In this document: positions 1-7,383 of the stretch, one piece after another
Numbering within the stretch: the stretch's first letter is position 1
Layout: each line of letters starts with the position of its first letter
Source of the DNA: Methylopumilus sp003533095
Lineage (GTDB): Bacteria > Pseudomonadota > Gammaproteobacteria > Burkholderiales > Methylophilaceae
Assembly (NCBI GenBank): GCA_963977845.1
Contig: CAXBPZ010000018.1
Span: 1-20,519 of the forward strand
DNA: 20,519 nt
Direction of reading: 5' to 3'
Translations under genes and position numbers: made by a program
Notes under the pieces: generated by a model
Told to the model about the DNA's origin: nothing
The model's input: the letters and a program-made list of their open reading frames with translations, nothing else
Database searches by the model: none

Positions 1-345
1 GCTAGTTATTTGCCTACAGGATTGGATGATGGCACAAGTAATCCCAACACATTCAGTGATGGTAGAGTTGGTACAGCATTGATTCAAGAATGGCGTTTCA
101 ATCAATATTGTATGCGACTACAGCGTATGGTAGTTGAAAAGCTAGACCAAGAATTTAAAATGTTCTTGCGTTGGAGAGGTTTTAATATTGATGCAGGTAT
201 TTTTGATATTAGCCTTTGTGAACCACAAAATTTTGCTAGTTACCGTCAAAGTGAACTGGATACTACCCGTATTGCGGCATTCACACAGTTAGGGCAGTTG
301 CCTTATATGAGTAAACGTTTTATGATGCAACGCTTCTTAGGTTTA
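1..345 (+). other. Fragment of T4-type myovirus portal vertex protein (gp20), C-terminal part
   Basis: The first ~115 codons, in frame 1 and open to the window edge, resemble the C-terminal part of portal proteins of T4-superfamily myoviruses, as found in cyanophages and pelagic phages. I recognise the pattern GLDDGT...FSDGRV, then ALIQEWRFNQYCMRLQRMV, DQEFKMFLRWRGFNID, EPQNFASYRQSELDTTRI, and LPYMSKRFMMQRFLGLT. In these phages the portal forms the dodecameric vertex ring through which DNA is packaged. After GLT the portal would continue with a short acidic tail, but here the sequence switches to CysB. No other phage gene is present in the window. The TTG at 10 is not a believable start, because the frame continues to the edge. 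Identification is from remembered family sequence, with no search run. Confidence 0.72.
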
Positions 346-1107
346 ACTGATCCAGGCAAAGAGCTGATTCAAATTGCTGAAAGAATGTTGCTTGATGCGA
401 AAAATATTAAAAAACTTGCTGATCAATTCAGTCAGAGTGATCATGGACAGCTCACCATAGCAACGACACATACACAAGCACGCTATGCTTTACCTGAAGT
501 GATTCGACAATTTAAAAATGCTTTTCCAAAAGTACATCTTGCCATTCATCAAGGTAGTCCAAATGAAATTGTGGAGATGCTTAAAAAAGGTGAGGCTGAT
601 ATTGGTATTGCAACAGAATCGATTAGCCAAATAGCTGAGCTTGTCACCTTCTCTTTTTATAACTGGCATCATGCGATTATTGTGCCTAAAGGTCATGCGT
701 TAGAGAATAAAAAAGATGTGACTTTAGAAGAGATCGCTGAGTATCCCCTTGTGACCTATCATGAAGGATTTACAGGACGAAAAAGTATTGATGAAGCCTT
801 CCATAAAAAAAATCTGTCACCTGACATCGTGATATCAGCGCTTGACGCTGACGTCATTAAAACTTATGTAGAACTCGATTTGGGTATTGGCATTATTGCG
901 TCTATGGCTTATCAAAAAGATCGCGATACTAAGTTAAGCCTTATTGATAGTGAGAATCTATTTTCAAATAACACGACACATATTGCGATTCGACAAGGAC
1001 ACTACTTGAGAGGTTACGCGTATAAATTTTTGGAACTTTGCTCTAAAGACTTGAGTGAAGCAAAAATTAAATCTGCAATTAACCCCTCCATTGATTCTGA
1101 TATCTAA
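1..1107 (+). CDS. In-frame chimera: phage portal C-terminus joined to CysB-type LysR regulator lacking its HTH
   Basis: The frame is open from the window edge to TAA at 1105-1107. From about base 346 it is clearly the effector-binding part of a CysB/Cbl LysR-type regulator, the family that controls cysteine and sulfur assimilation genes in response to acetylserine or sulfate. Visible CysB signatures are IATTHTQARYALP, HQGSPNEI, PLVTYHEGFTGR, DADVIKTYVELDLGIGIIASMA. CysB is normally about 320 aa and starts with a winged helix-turn-helix of ~60 residues. That domain is absent: the segment upstream of GLTDPGKEL is phage portal protein (separate entry). The regulator part is intact to its C-terminus. 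As written the product could not bind DNA as CysB does. Either the contig is chimeric and the true cysB start lies elsewhere, or this is a broken gene. The CysB identity of bases 346-1107 is firm. The fusion being real is doubtful. It ends 2 nt from the convergent cytochrome b561 gene. Confidence 0.8.
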   Translation, partial: ASYLPTGLDDGTSNPNTFSDGRVGTALIQEWRFNQYCMRLQRMVVEKLDQEFKMFLRWRGFNIDAGIFDISLCEPQNFASYRQSELDTTRIAAFTQLGQLPYMSKRFMMQRFLGLTDPGKELIQIAERMLLDAKNIKKLADQFSQSDHGQLTIATTHTQARYALPEVIRQFKNAFPKVHLAIHQGSPNEIVEMLKKGEADIGIATESISQIAELVTFSFYNWHHAIIVPKGHALENKKDVTLEEIAEYPLVTYHEGFTGRKSIDEAFHKKNLSPDIVISALDADVIKTYVELDLGIGIIASMAYQKDRDTKLSLIDSENLFSNNTTHIAIRQGHYLRGYAYKFLELCSKDLSEAKIKSAINPSIDSDI

Positions 1108-1109
1108 GT

Positions 1110-1709
1110 CTATTTAAATGTCATGCGTTTGAGTGTGCCATCTTTATTGATGAAGGTATGTTTGATGACTGCTAATACATGGAGCCCTAGAAGAATTAGC
1201 AACAAAATACCAATGACTTCATGTGTTTCTTTAAAAAAGTCTCGAACAGTTTCATTACCTAAACCCTCTACTAAAGGGATGCCAAACCATTTGATACCAT
1301 ACTTACTGTAAAGTGCCATGGTTGCGCCTGATAAAGGTACCAATACCATGATGAGGTATAAGGAATGATGCGTTGCATTCGCTAATTTTTTTTCCCAAGC
1401 CTTCATTGTTTTAATAAGTGCCGGTGCGGGATGGGTCAATCTCCAAAAAATTCTAAATGCAATAAGACCCAAAAGAGTAATACCGATTGATTTATGAAGA
1501 TTAAAGTAAAAGGTACGCGGTGAGACTTCTTCATTCAATTGCCAGGTATAGATGCCTAAATCAAATAAATCGTAGCTTGCAGATTTAGCCGCCTCTTTCG
1601 GAAGGTCGCACATATACCAACCTAATAAAAACATAAAGATGATGCCAAAGCCAATAAGCCAGTGAAGCACAATGGCCGTCTTGGTATATTTTGTAGATTG
1701 AGTTGCCAT
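1110..1709 (-). CDS. Cytochrome b561 family membrane protein
   Basis: This is a 199-aa inner-membrane di-heme b-type cytochrome of the bacterial b561 (CybB/YceJ) family, which moves electrons between the quinone pool and periplasmic or membrane partners. Four hydrophobic helices are visible, roughly residues 12-33, 68-90, 114-134 and 163-183. Histidines at 16 (VLHWLIG), 72 (LHKSIG), 163 (ETHEVIG) and 177 (GLHVLA) sit where the heme-ligating histidines of the family lie. The loop between helices 1 and 2 is longer than in E. coli CybB (176 aa), which accounts for the extra length. ATG at 1709 follows AAGGAA seven bases upstream, which supports this start. The gene is convergent with the CysB part, 2 nt apart. 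It appears monocistronic, as the DoxX gene upstream ends in its own terminator. Its electron donor is unknown. Confidence 0.85.
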   Translation of the reverse strand: MATQSTKYTKTAIVLHWLIGFGIIFMFLLGWYMCDLPKEAAKSASYDLFDLGIYTWQLNEEVSPRTFYFNLHKSIGITLLGLIAFRIFWRLTHPAPALIKTMKAWEKKLANATHHSLYLIMVLVPLSGATMALYSKYGIKWFGIPLVEGLGNETVRDFFKETHEVIGILLLILLGLHVLAVIKHTFINKDGTLKRMTFK

Positions 1710-1833
1710 AATAAATTCCTTAAATTGAATGATACTTAACTTCTATTTTAGCGCACTCTAAAACATTGAGTATGCTTAACGAGATAATTTCATGATAACC
1801 ATGACTGATAGATACATTTAATATCTGTGGTAT

Positions 1834-1863
1834 AAAAAAAGCAGCCACCAAGGCTGCTTTTTT
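1834..1863 (-). terminator. Rho-independent terminator after the DoxX gene
   Basis: GCAGCC (1841-1846) and GGCTGC (1852-1857) form a perfect stem with a 5-nt loop, flanked by seven A and seven T so that both strands end in a U-tract. It lies just past the DoxX stop on the minus strand and would insulate the cytochrome b561 gene. No plus-strand gene reads into it from close by. Confidence 0.85.
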
Positions 1864-1878
1864 AATTACTACTAAATC

Positions 1879-2307
1879 TTATTTACGTTTTTTTGATTTC
1901 GCTGCATTATCAAGTGCAAATGTGGTGACTGGATTTTGCATTAAAACGATAAGACCACCTGTAATTGCTAAATACTGTAAAGCTTGTTGAAGTGGAATGA
2001 GATTAACAGGAGGTGGCAGAATCATGAATGTATATAAATAAGACAAAGCATTGATGAGTGTATAAATCGTTAATACGATTGCAGTAAGTCTTGTCTTAAA
2101 GCCTAGAAAAAGCGCTAAGCCACCTAAGAGTTGCACGATGACTGAGATCGGTGCAAAAATACCTGGAAGACCGTGACTCATGAGTCCGTTTTGATAAGCA
2201 ATATAACCATCCGGGGTATTTAAAATACCGTTGAGTGAAATGAGAATCGATACAAGAAAAATTTGTGCAATAAATACACGTGCAATAAGAGGTAAAAATT
2301 TATTCAT
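1879..2307 (-). CDS. DoxX family membrane protein
   Basis: This is a small (142 aa) four-helix inner-membrane protein of the DoxX/DoxD-like family. Bacterial members are often annotated as quinol oxidase subunits or oxidoreductase-associated proteins, but most have no proven role. Family features are visible: LIARVFIAQIFLVSILISLNG at the start, ISVIVQLLGGLALFLGFKTR with the typical GGLAL..GF.TR turn, a third helix TAIVLTIYTLINALSYL and a fourth near residues 108-124. The C-terminus is basic (KSKKRK). I chose ATG at 2307 rather than the upstream ATG at 2340 because AAGGA sits seven bases before 2307, and the extra 11 residues would place charged sequence outside the family pattern. It is divergent from the GNAT gene, with 73 nt between the starts, and followed by a terminator. 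Confidence 0.82.
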   Translation of the reverse strand: MNKFLPLIARVFIAQIFLVSILISLNGILNTPDGYIAYQNGLMSHGLPGIFAPISVIVQLLGGLALFLGFKTRLTAIVLTIYTLINALSYLYTFMILPPPVNLIPLQQALQYLAITGGLIVLMQNPVTTFALDNAAKSKKRK

Positions 2308-2380
2308 ACAATCCTTAAAATGAGATATAAAGAAAAACACATCATGCCTCTAACAGCATCAAGATGCAAGTATTTCACCC

Positions 2381-2815
2381 ATGGAAAATAATCTAAAAGT
2401 TGAGATCGTTAAGTGGATAGATGGAAAAGCTAAGCTCACGATGATTCGTGAAAAAGTATTTATCGAAGAGCAAAAAGTCACACCTCAATTAGAGTGGGAT
2501 GGTTTGGATGAAGGGGCGATTCATTTTCTAGCTTATCAAGATAAAGTCGCGATCGGATGTGCGAGGGCAATCATTCATCATAACGCGATGCAATTAGGTC
2601 GCATGGCTGTTTTGAAAGAGCATCGTCATCAAGGTGTTGGAGGTGCGTTAATAGAAAAAGCGATAACGACTTCAAAACTCAATCATCTTTCAAACATATC
2701 TATCAGTGCGCAATGTCATGCGATTGATTTTTATAAAAGATTTGGATTTGAAATAATAAGTGACATCTATTTAGATGCAGACATCCCTCATCGCGATATG
2801 CGATTAGAGTTTTAA
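2381..2815 (+). CDS. GNAT family N-acetyltransferase (ElaA-like)
   Basis: This is a 144-aa cytoplasmic acyltransferase of the GNAT fold, which uses acetyl-CoA to acylate an amine. The substrate cannot be read from sequence. The acetyl-CoA pyrophosphate loop (motif A) is visible as HRHQGVGGAL, residues 81-90, preceded by the beta-4 strand QLGRMAVL. The C-terminal FYKRFGFE (about residues 117-124) is the usual motif B strand and helix. The N-terminal VFIEEQKV...EWDGLDE and the closing IPHRDMRLEF match the ElaA-like subgroup. There is no clear Shine-Dalgarno before ATG 2381, but no better start exists downstream. The gene converges on mutY and overlaps its 3' end by 12 nt, with no room for a separate terminator. 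Confidence 0.85.
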   Translation: MENNLKVEIVKWIDGKAKLTMIREKVFIEEQKVTPQLEWDGLDEGAIHFLAYQDKVAIGCARAIIHHNAMQLGRMAVLKEHRHQGVGGALIEKAITTSKLNHLSNISISAQCHAIDFYKRFGFEIISDIYLDADIPHRDMRLEF

Positions 2816-3826
2816 AAGTATTTTTTTTATGATTGCAGGGACCGCTGCACCTTCAAGGCTATTTAATGAGAGCCATGTGTGAGGTCGTTTTGCACGTGAT
2901 GATTTGGCCTCTAAAACACTATAAGTAATCTCTAGTTTGAAATGTGTAAACGTCGTTGTAGCTTTTAAATTTTTTTGTATCAAATCTGTTTCTAATCCAA
3001 AATATTTTTTAACCCATGCTTTGGGGGACAAGGATTTATTTTCATATTGAGGTAAAGACCAGAGTCCTCCCCATATACCTTCTTGAGGACGTTTAACAAG
3101 TAACACCTCATCATGGTGCTTGATGATCACCATGTGTGTAGATTCGATGGGTATCTTTTTTTGCGGGCGAGGCACAGGGATGAGATGCATTTTATTTTTT
3201 TGAAATGCGAGACACGTTTTTTTTAAGGGGCATATGTCGCATTGTGGTTTTTTATTGCATAAGGTCGCACCCAAATCCATAAGCGCTTGGGTGTAGGTAC
3301 CTATGTTTTTATTTGGAAGCAGTGATTCAGCATAACCCCATAATTTTTTTTCTGTTCTAGGTAAGCCTGTCCACTGATGAACTAAAAAGTAACGACTGAG
3401 GACACGTTTGACATTCCCATCGAGAATGGCTTTCTTTTGATTAAATGAGAATGCAGCAATCGCACCTGCAGTTGATCGCCCAATCCCAGGAATTTTTAGC
3501 ATCATGTCAAAGTGAGATGGAAACTGACCCTCCATCTCGTCCATAATCATTTGCGCCCCCTCGTGCAAAAAACGTGCACGTCGGTAGTAATCTAAGCCAC
3601 TCCATAACTGCATGACTTCTTCTTCATTTGCATGCGCTAATGCTTTAACCGTTGGAAATTTTTTCATGAATCGATTGTAATAATCAATGACGGTAGTCAC
3701 TTGCGTTTGTTGCAACATAATTTCAGATACCCACACCTTATAAGGGTCTTTAGATTGTTGCCAGGGCAAATGATGTCGACCTGACTTGGCATGCCAAGCA
3801 ATTAATCGGTCAGAGAAAGATTTCAT
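2804..3826 (-). CDS. mutY: A/G-specific adenine glycosylase MutY
   Basis: MutY removes adenine mispaired with 8-oxoguanine or guanine in base excision repair. The 340-aa product shows the HhH-GPD fold: LPWQ...VSEIMLQQTQV with catalytic Glu35, the helix-hairpin-helix LKIPGIGRSTAGAIAAF (110-126), and catalytic Asp136 in ILDGNVKRVLSR. The [4Fe-4S] cluster cysteines are C190, C196, C199 and C205. The C-terminal part (about 225-340) is the NUDIX-like 8-oxoG recognition domain, with VKRPQEGIWGGLWSLP. The spacing of the first two cysteines is five residues, whereas the usual pattern is C-X6-C-X2-C-X5-C. ATG 3826 overlaps the exoD stop as ATGA and has no Shine-Dalgarno, so translation is probably coupled. 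An ATG seven codons upstream (3847) is less likely. It is the last gene of the thiC-uppP-exoD-mutY operon. Confidence 0.95.
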   Translation of the reverse strand: MKSFSDRLIAWHAKSGRHHLPWQQSKDPYKVWVSEIMLQQTQVTTVIDYYNRFMKKFPTVKALAHANEEEVMQLWSGLDYYRRARFLHEGAQMIMDEMEGQFPSHFDMMLKIPGIGRSTAGAIAAFSFNQKKAILDGNVKRVLSRYFLVHQWTGLPRTEKKLWGYAESLLPNKNIGTYTQALMDLGATLCNKKPQCDICPLKKTCLAFQKNKMHLIPVPRPQKKIPIESTHMVIIKHHDEVLLVKRPQEGIWGGLWSLPQYENKSLSPKAWVKKYFGLETDLIQKNLKATTTFTHFKLEITYSVLEAKSSRAKRPHTWLSLNSLEGAAVPAIIKKILLKL

Positions 3827-4470
3827 GAAACGAGCTGATGAAGCCAATGACTAAAGTTATGAATGCCTTCAAGACCTAAAAGATAGAGGCCTATAAAAAA
3901 TGCAGCGAAATAAAGAATAGTAAAAAGAATCCAGAAGAAAGCGATCAAAATAAAAAGACCATCTTTATGAAGCTGTCCTAAAGCACAAAATACAATGGCG
4001 AGCCCTGGGAAAAAATTATTTAAAGGGAGTATGCCAAAAGGGACTGCCATGAGAAGTCCCGAGACAATCAACACCATCGCTTCAATTTGGATACCGAATG
4101 AGCCACGAATTAATATCGGCAAACGTGGTCTTGTAAATTTTTCAGTCCACTGAATAATTTTAATGGCAGCATTTGTAATACGTCGCCAATTGTCAGCACT
4201 TAAAACAATCTCGTTTATTTTCTGTGGCAAATGAGGCGCGGTATACCCTTTTAAAATTTGCCAACCAAATGCGGCAAAAGTAATACCGCCTAATACGCTG
4301 ATAGGACCTACCGGAAAGGGTTGCATAAAGGGTAATGCTAATAAAAAACTGATGAAAGAAAATCCAAAATGATTAAGAGAAGATAATCCTTTTTCAATCG
4401 TGACTGATTGACGTTCTGCTCTTTTAGCGATGCCATGAAGCTTATTAATCAGTGCTTGATGATTAGACAT
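3823..4470 (-). CDS. ExoD family exopolysaccharide-synthesis membrane protein
   Basis: This is a 215-aa inner-membrane protein of the ExoD family, named after a Sinorhizobium gene needed for normal exopolysaccharide and alkali tolerance. The biochemical role is unknown. Family pattern seen: an N-terminal amphipathic stretch, FGFSFISFLLALPFMQPFPVG (about 35-55), a central LPILIRG, then LLMAVPFGILPLNNFFPGLAIVFCALGQLHKDGLFI, which matches the conserved ExoD core (P-G-LAI...ALG...DG), and a last hydrophobic helix near 180-198. The start at 4470 lies 2 nt after the uppP stop, and the 3' end overlaps mutY by 4 nt. No Shine-Dalgarno is visible before the ATG, so it likely depends on ribosomes from uppP. 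The family call is confident; any role in this organism is inference. Confidence 0.85.
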   Translation of the reverse strand: MSNHQALINKLHGIAKRAERQSVTIEKGLSSLNHFGFSFISFLLALPFMQPFPVGPISVLGGITFAAFGWQILKGYTAPHLPQKINEIVLSADNWRRITNAAIKIIQWTEKFTRPRLPILIRGSFGIQIEAMVLIVSGLLMAVPFGILPLNNFFPGLAIVFCALGQLHKDGLFILIAFFWILFTILYFAAFFIGLYLLGLEGIHNFSHWLHQLVS

Positions 4471-4472
4471 GA

Positions 4473-5273
4473 CTACACACTAAAATAAATAAACACAAAG
4501 AGTCCTAAAATAATACGGTACCAGGCAAAAGCAATAAATGTATGTGTGGCTACAAAACGAATAAAGAGTTTAATCACGGCATAAGCACTCAGAAATGCAG
4601 TCACAAAGCCAATGGCAAAAATAGGAAGATCTTGCATGGTTAAATCATGGAAATTTTTGAGTAGATCAAAAAGGGAGGCTGCCGCGATGACAGGAATCGC
4701 CAGATAAAAAGAAAATTCAGTCGCTACTTTACGATTTAAACCTGTGAGCATACCACCCATGATGGTTGCTGCAGCTCTTGATACACCTGGGATGAGAGAC
4801 AAGCATTGCGCACAACCAATATGAAAGGCTTGCATCATGCTGATATCGTTTGTGCTTTTTGTATTCACTTTTAATGGACGCTTTTCAATCGCCATCATGA
4901 CAACACCACCGATGATCAAAGCAAGGGCAACATAAAGCGGTGAAAATAAATACGCTTTAATTGCTTTATGAAATAAAAGACCTAGAATCGCTGCAGGTAA
5001 AAATGCAATGAAAAGGCGTAAGACAAAATGTTGTGAAGTTTTATCATGAAGCGCACTCTTTGCGACTTTAAAAAGTGTGTTGCGATACTCCACCACAATC
5101 GCCAGAATGGATCCCAACTGAATAAAGATCTCAAAGACATTCGCGGATGTTTGATTAAATTTTAAAAGTTCACCCGCAATAATTAAATGGCCGGTGGAAC
5201 TCACGGGTAAAAATTCGGTGGCCCCTTCGATGAGGCCTAAAATGAAACTCGAAAAATAAACTGAGAGATCCAT
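4473..5273 (-). CDS. uppP: Undecaprenyl-diphosphatase UppP (BacA)
   Basis: This is an inner-membrane phosphatase that recycles undecaprenyl pyrophosphate to the monophosphate carrier used for peptidoglycan, LPS O-antigen and other surface polymers. It also gives bacitracin tolerance. The 266-aa length is typical. The first family signature GLIEGATEFLPVSSTGH holds Glu16, Glu20 and His29, and the second, IPGVSRAAATIMGGM at about 161-175, holds the conserved Ser-Arg. Seven to eight hydrophobic segments are visible. ATG 5273 directly follows the thiC stop (TAA then ATG with no gap) and no Shine-Dalgarno is seen, which points to termination-reinitiation. It therefore probably shares the thiamine-responsive control of thiC, an unusual setting for a cell-wall carrier-recycling enzyme. 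Confidence 0.96.
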   Translation of the reverse strand: MDLSVYFSSFILGLIEGATEFLPVSSTGHLIIAGELLKFNQTSANVFEIFIQLGSILAIVVEYRNTLFKVAKSALHDKTSQHFVLRLFIAFLPAAILGLLFHKAIKAYLFSPLYVALALIIGGVVMMAIEKRPLKVNTKSTNDISMMQAFHIGCAQCLSLIPGVSRAAATIMGGMLTGLNRKVATEFSFYLAIPVIAAASLFDLLKNFHDLTMQDLPIFAIGFVTAFLSAYAVIKLFIRFVATHTFIAFAWYRIILGLFVFIYFSV

Positions 5274-7169
5274 TTATGTTTTTTGGTAAATCTCAACACC
5301 CTTTTTAATAAACTCAATGGATTTTTCTTCCATACCTTTTGTTAAGGCTTCATCTTCTTTCATGCCTTTAGAGGCGGCATAGTCTCTCACATCTTGTGTG
5401 ATCTTCATGGAGCAGAAGTGTGGCCCACACATCGAACAGAAGTGAGCTTGTTTCGCACCTTCTTGCGGTAAGGTTTCATCATGAAATTCTTTTGCTTTTT
5501 CTGGATCCAAGCCTAAATTAAATTGATCTTCCCAGCGGAATTCAAAACGGGCTTTGGATAACGCGTTGTCACGAATCTGTGCACCCGGATGACCTTTTGC
5601 AAGATCGGCCGCGTGCGCTGCAATCTTATATGTGATGATACCGACTCTCACATCTTCTTTATCAGGTAAACCCAAATGCTCTTTCGGTGTGACATAACAC
5701 AACATGGCACAACCATACCAACCAATCATCGCAGCGCCAATGCCGGAGGTGATGTGGTCATAGCCTGGTGCAATGTCGGTGGTGAGTGGACCTAATGTAT
5801 AAAAAGGAGCTTCACCGCAATGCTCAAGTTGAAGATCCATATTTTCTTTAATGAGATGCATCGGCACATGACCGGGGCCCTCGATCATGCATTGCACATC
5901 ATGCTTCCATGCAATTTGCGTCAATTCACCTAATGTTTTGAGTTCTGCAAATTGTGCTTCGTCATTCGCGTCATAGATGGAACCCGGTCTTAAGCCATCG
6001 CCTAAACTAAAGCTCACGTCATAGGCTTTCATGATTTCACAAATTTCTTCGAAGTGAGTAAAGAGGAAAGATTCTTTGTGGTGCGCTAAACACCATTTCG
6101 CCATGATCGAACCACCGCGACTCACAATACCGGTCATACGTTTTGCGGTCATGGGGATATAACTTAATCTCACACCTGCATGAATTGTAAAATAATCGAC
6201 GCCTTGTTCGGCTTGCTCAATCAGCGTGTCTTTAAAAATTTCCCATGTGAGGTCTTCTGCCTTGCCATCAACTTTTTCGAGGGCTTGATAAATGGGCACG
6301 GTGCCAATGGGGACCGGGCTATTACGAATGATCCATTCACGTGTTTCATGAATATTTTTACCGGTAGACAAATCCATGACTGTATCTGCACCCCAACGTG
6401 TACCCCACACCATTTTTTCGACTTCTTCACTGATGCTCGAACCTAAGGCTGAGTTACCGATGTTGGCATTAATTTTGACTAAGAAATTACGACCAATAAT
6501 CATGGGCTCTGATTCAGGATGATTAATGTTCGCAGGAATAATGGCACGACCGCGCGCGACTTCATCTCTGACAAATTCAGGCGTGATGAGTTTAGGAATC
6601 GCTGCATTAAAGTCATGACCTGGATGTTGTGTTTGTAAAAATGCGGACATACCTTCACGTCTTTGATTTTCACGAATGGCAATGTATTCCATCTCAGGGG
6701 TCACAATGCCTTGTTTCGCATAATGCATCTGCGTCACATTCTTACCAGCTTTTGCACGACGAGGTTGTCTTAATAAATTGAAACGCATTTTGGTGAGCTC
6801 AGGATTTGTTTTGCGCTCATGACCATAAAGCGATGTGGGACCGTCTAAAAATTCGGTGTCATTTCTTTCGTCAATCCATTTGGCACGCAATGAAGGAAGT
6901 CCATTACGAATATCAATTTTGTAATCAGGATCGGTATAGGGGCCTGAAGTGTCATACACCATCACCGGTGGATTTTTTTCAGCACCAAACGATGAAGGTG
7001 TATCGGATAAAGAAATTTCTCTAAACGGGACTTTTAAATCAGGACGCGAACCTGCCACATAAACTTTTTTTGATTTTGCAAAAGATTTGAGTGCTTCAGG
7101 ATCGAGCGAAGCGGTTTCGTTTAAAAATTGATCGATATTTTTCTGTAATTGTTTATCGGTCGCGTTCAT
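5274..7169 (-). CDS. thiC: Phosphomethylpyrimidine synthase ThiC
   Basis: ThiC is a non-canonical radical SAM enzyme that rearranges 5-aminoimidazole ribotide into hydroxymethylpyrimidine phosphate, the pyrimidine half of thiamine. With the ATG at 7169 the protein is 631 aa, the usual length. The C-terminal CSMCGPHFC (C578, C581, C586) binds the [4Fe-4S] cluster. Other family blocks are NANIGNSALGSS, MVWGTRWGADTVMDLSTG, RNSPVPIGTVPIYQALEK, DYFTIHAGV, SRGGSIMAKWCL, SLGDGLRPGS and EGPGHVPMH. The start at 7169 is chosen because AAGGAG lies seven bases upstream. The frame extends 19 codons further, but that stretch runs into the TPP riboswitch. Control is by that riboswitch, with the Shine-Dalgarno inside a possible sequestering hairpin. 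It is the first gene of a four-gene operon. Confidence 0.97.
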   Translation of the reverse strand: MNATDKQLQKNIDQFLNETASLDPEALKSFAKSKKVYVAGSRPDLKVPFREISLSDTPSSFGAEKNPPVMVYDTSGPYTDPDYKIDIRNGLPSLRAKWIDERNDTEFLDGPTSLYGHERKTNPELTKMRFNLLRQPRRAKAGKNVTQMHYAKQGIVTPEMEYIAIRENQRREGMSAFLQTQHPGHDFNAAIPKLITPEFVRDEVARGRAIIPANINHPESEPMIIGRNFLVKINANIGNSALGSSISEEVEKMVWGTRWGADTVMDLSTGKNIHETREWIIRNSPVPIGTVPIYQALEKVDGKAEDLTWEIFKDTLIEQAEQGVDYFTIHAGVRLSYIPMTAKRMTGIVSRGGSIMAKWCLAHHKESFLFTHFEEICEIMKAYDVSFSLGDGLRPGSIYDANDEAQFAELKTLGELTQIAWKHDVQCMIEGPGHVPMHLIKENMDLQLEHCGEAPFYTLGPLTTDIAPGYDHITSGIGAAMIGWYGCAMLCYVTPKEHLGLPDKEDVRVGIITYKIAAHAADLAKGHPGAQIRDNALSKARFEFRWEDQFNLGLDPEKAKEFHDETLPQEGAKQAHFCSMCGPHFCSMKITQDVRDYAASKGMKEDEALTKGMEEKSIEFIKKGVEIYQKT

Positions 7170-7208
7170 GAGTGACTCCTTAAATTTTTTGTCATACCGT
7201 AAGGAGCC
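7167..7208 (-). promoter_or_regulatory. Riboswitch expression platform: hairpin that can hide the thiC Shine-Dalgarno
   Basis: On the minus strand GGCTCCTTA (7208-7200) can pair with TAAGGAGTC (7182-7174), giving nine pairs with one G-U and a 17-nt loop. The second arm contains AAGGAG, the thiC ribosome binding site, seven bases before ATG 7169. There is no U-tract after the hairpin, so control is expected at translation start rather than by termination. A 9-codon frame (ATG at 7195) ends TGA overlapping the thiC ATG, but it lacks a good ribosome binding site. Confidence 0.65.
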
Positions 7209-7220
7209 TTTTGAAAAAGA

Positions 7221-7302
7221 CTGCATTCCCTACGGCGGTATTACCCGCATCAGGTTCAAAGGGTTTTTCTCACCACCTTCAAGATGGACCCCTAGCACTC
7301 CA
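7221..7302 (-). promoter_or_regulatory. TPP riboswitch (THI element) in the thiC leader
   Basis: The minus strand carries the conserved thi-box core in order: GTGCTAGGGG at the 5' side (about 7299-7290), GGTGAGA, then ACCCTTTGAACCTGATGCGG (7267-7248), GGTAATACCGCCGTAGGGA and a closing TGCAGTC. The GAACCTGAT segment and the GTAATACCG...GTAGGGA segment are the parts of the TPP aptamer that contact the pyrimidine and pyrophosphate. The 5' GAGTGC and 3' GCAGTC can close the P1 stem with one mismatch. Thiamine pyrophosphate binding is expected to lower thiC expression. The aptamer ends about 50 nt before the thiC start. Confidence 0.95.
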
Positions 7303-7304
7303 TA

Positions 7305-7333
7305 AAATTACGCGAAACCCCCGTGAAATGCAA
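7305..7333 (-). promoter_or_regulatory. Candidate sigma70 promoter for the thiC riboswitch transcript
   Basis: TTGCAT (7333-7328) and TAATTT (7310-7305) are spaced by 17 nt on the minus strand, which would start transcription within a few bases of the first aptamer nucleotides. Both hexamers are weak matches, so this call rests mainly on position. Confidence 0.35.
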
Positions 7334-7383
7334 GTTAGATTTATATTTAATCTGGATCAAAACGATGAACTTTTCTTTTAAGT

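Noticed and set aside
1..1107. Prophage or integrated phage region at the left edge
   Set aside because: Only one partial phage gene is visible and it switches to a host gene at a shared short word. No integrase, attachment repeats or other phage genes are present, so a chimera or local recombination is simpler.
6180..6446. Open frames on both strands inside thiC
   Set aside because: They overlap conserved ThiC blocks in other frames and give no family-like sequence.
7170..7226. A ThiC start at 7226 adding 19 residues
   Set aside because: That ATG is within the conserved 3' end of the TPP aptamer, and the start at 7169 has a proper ribosome binding site and gives the normal length.
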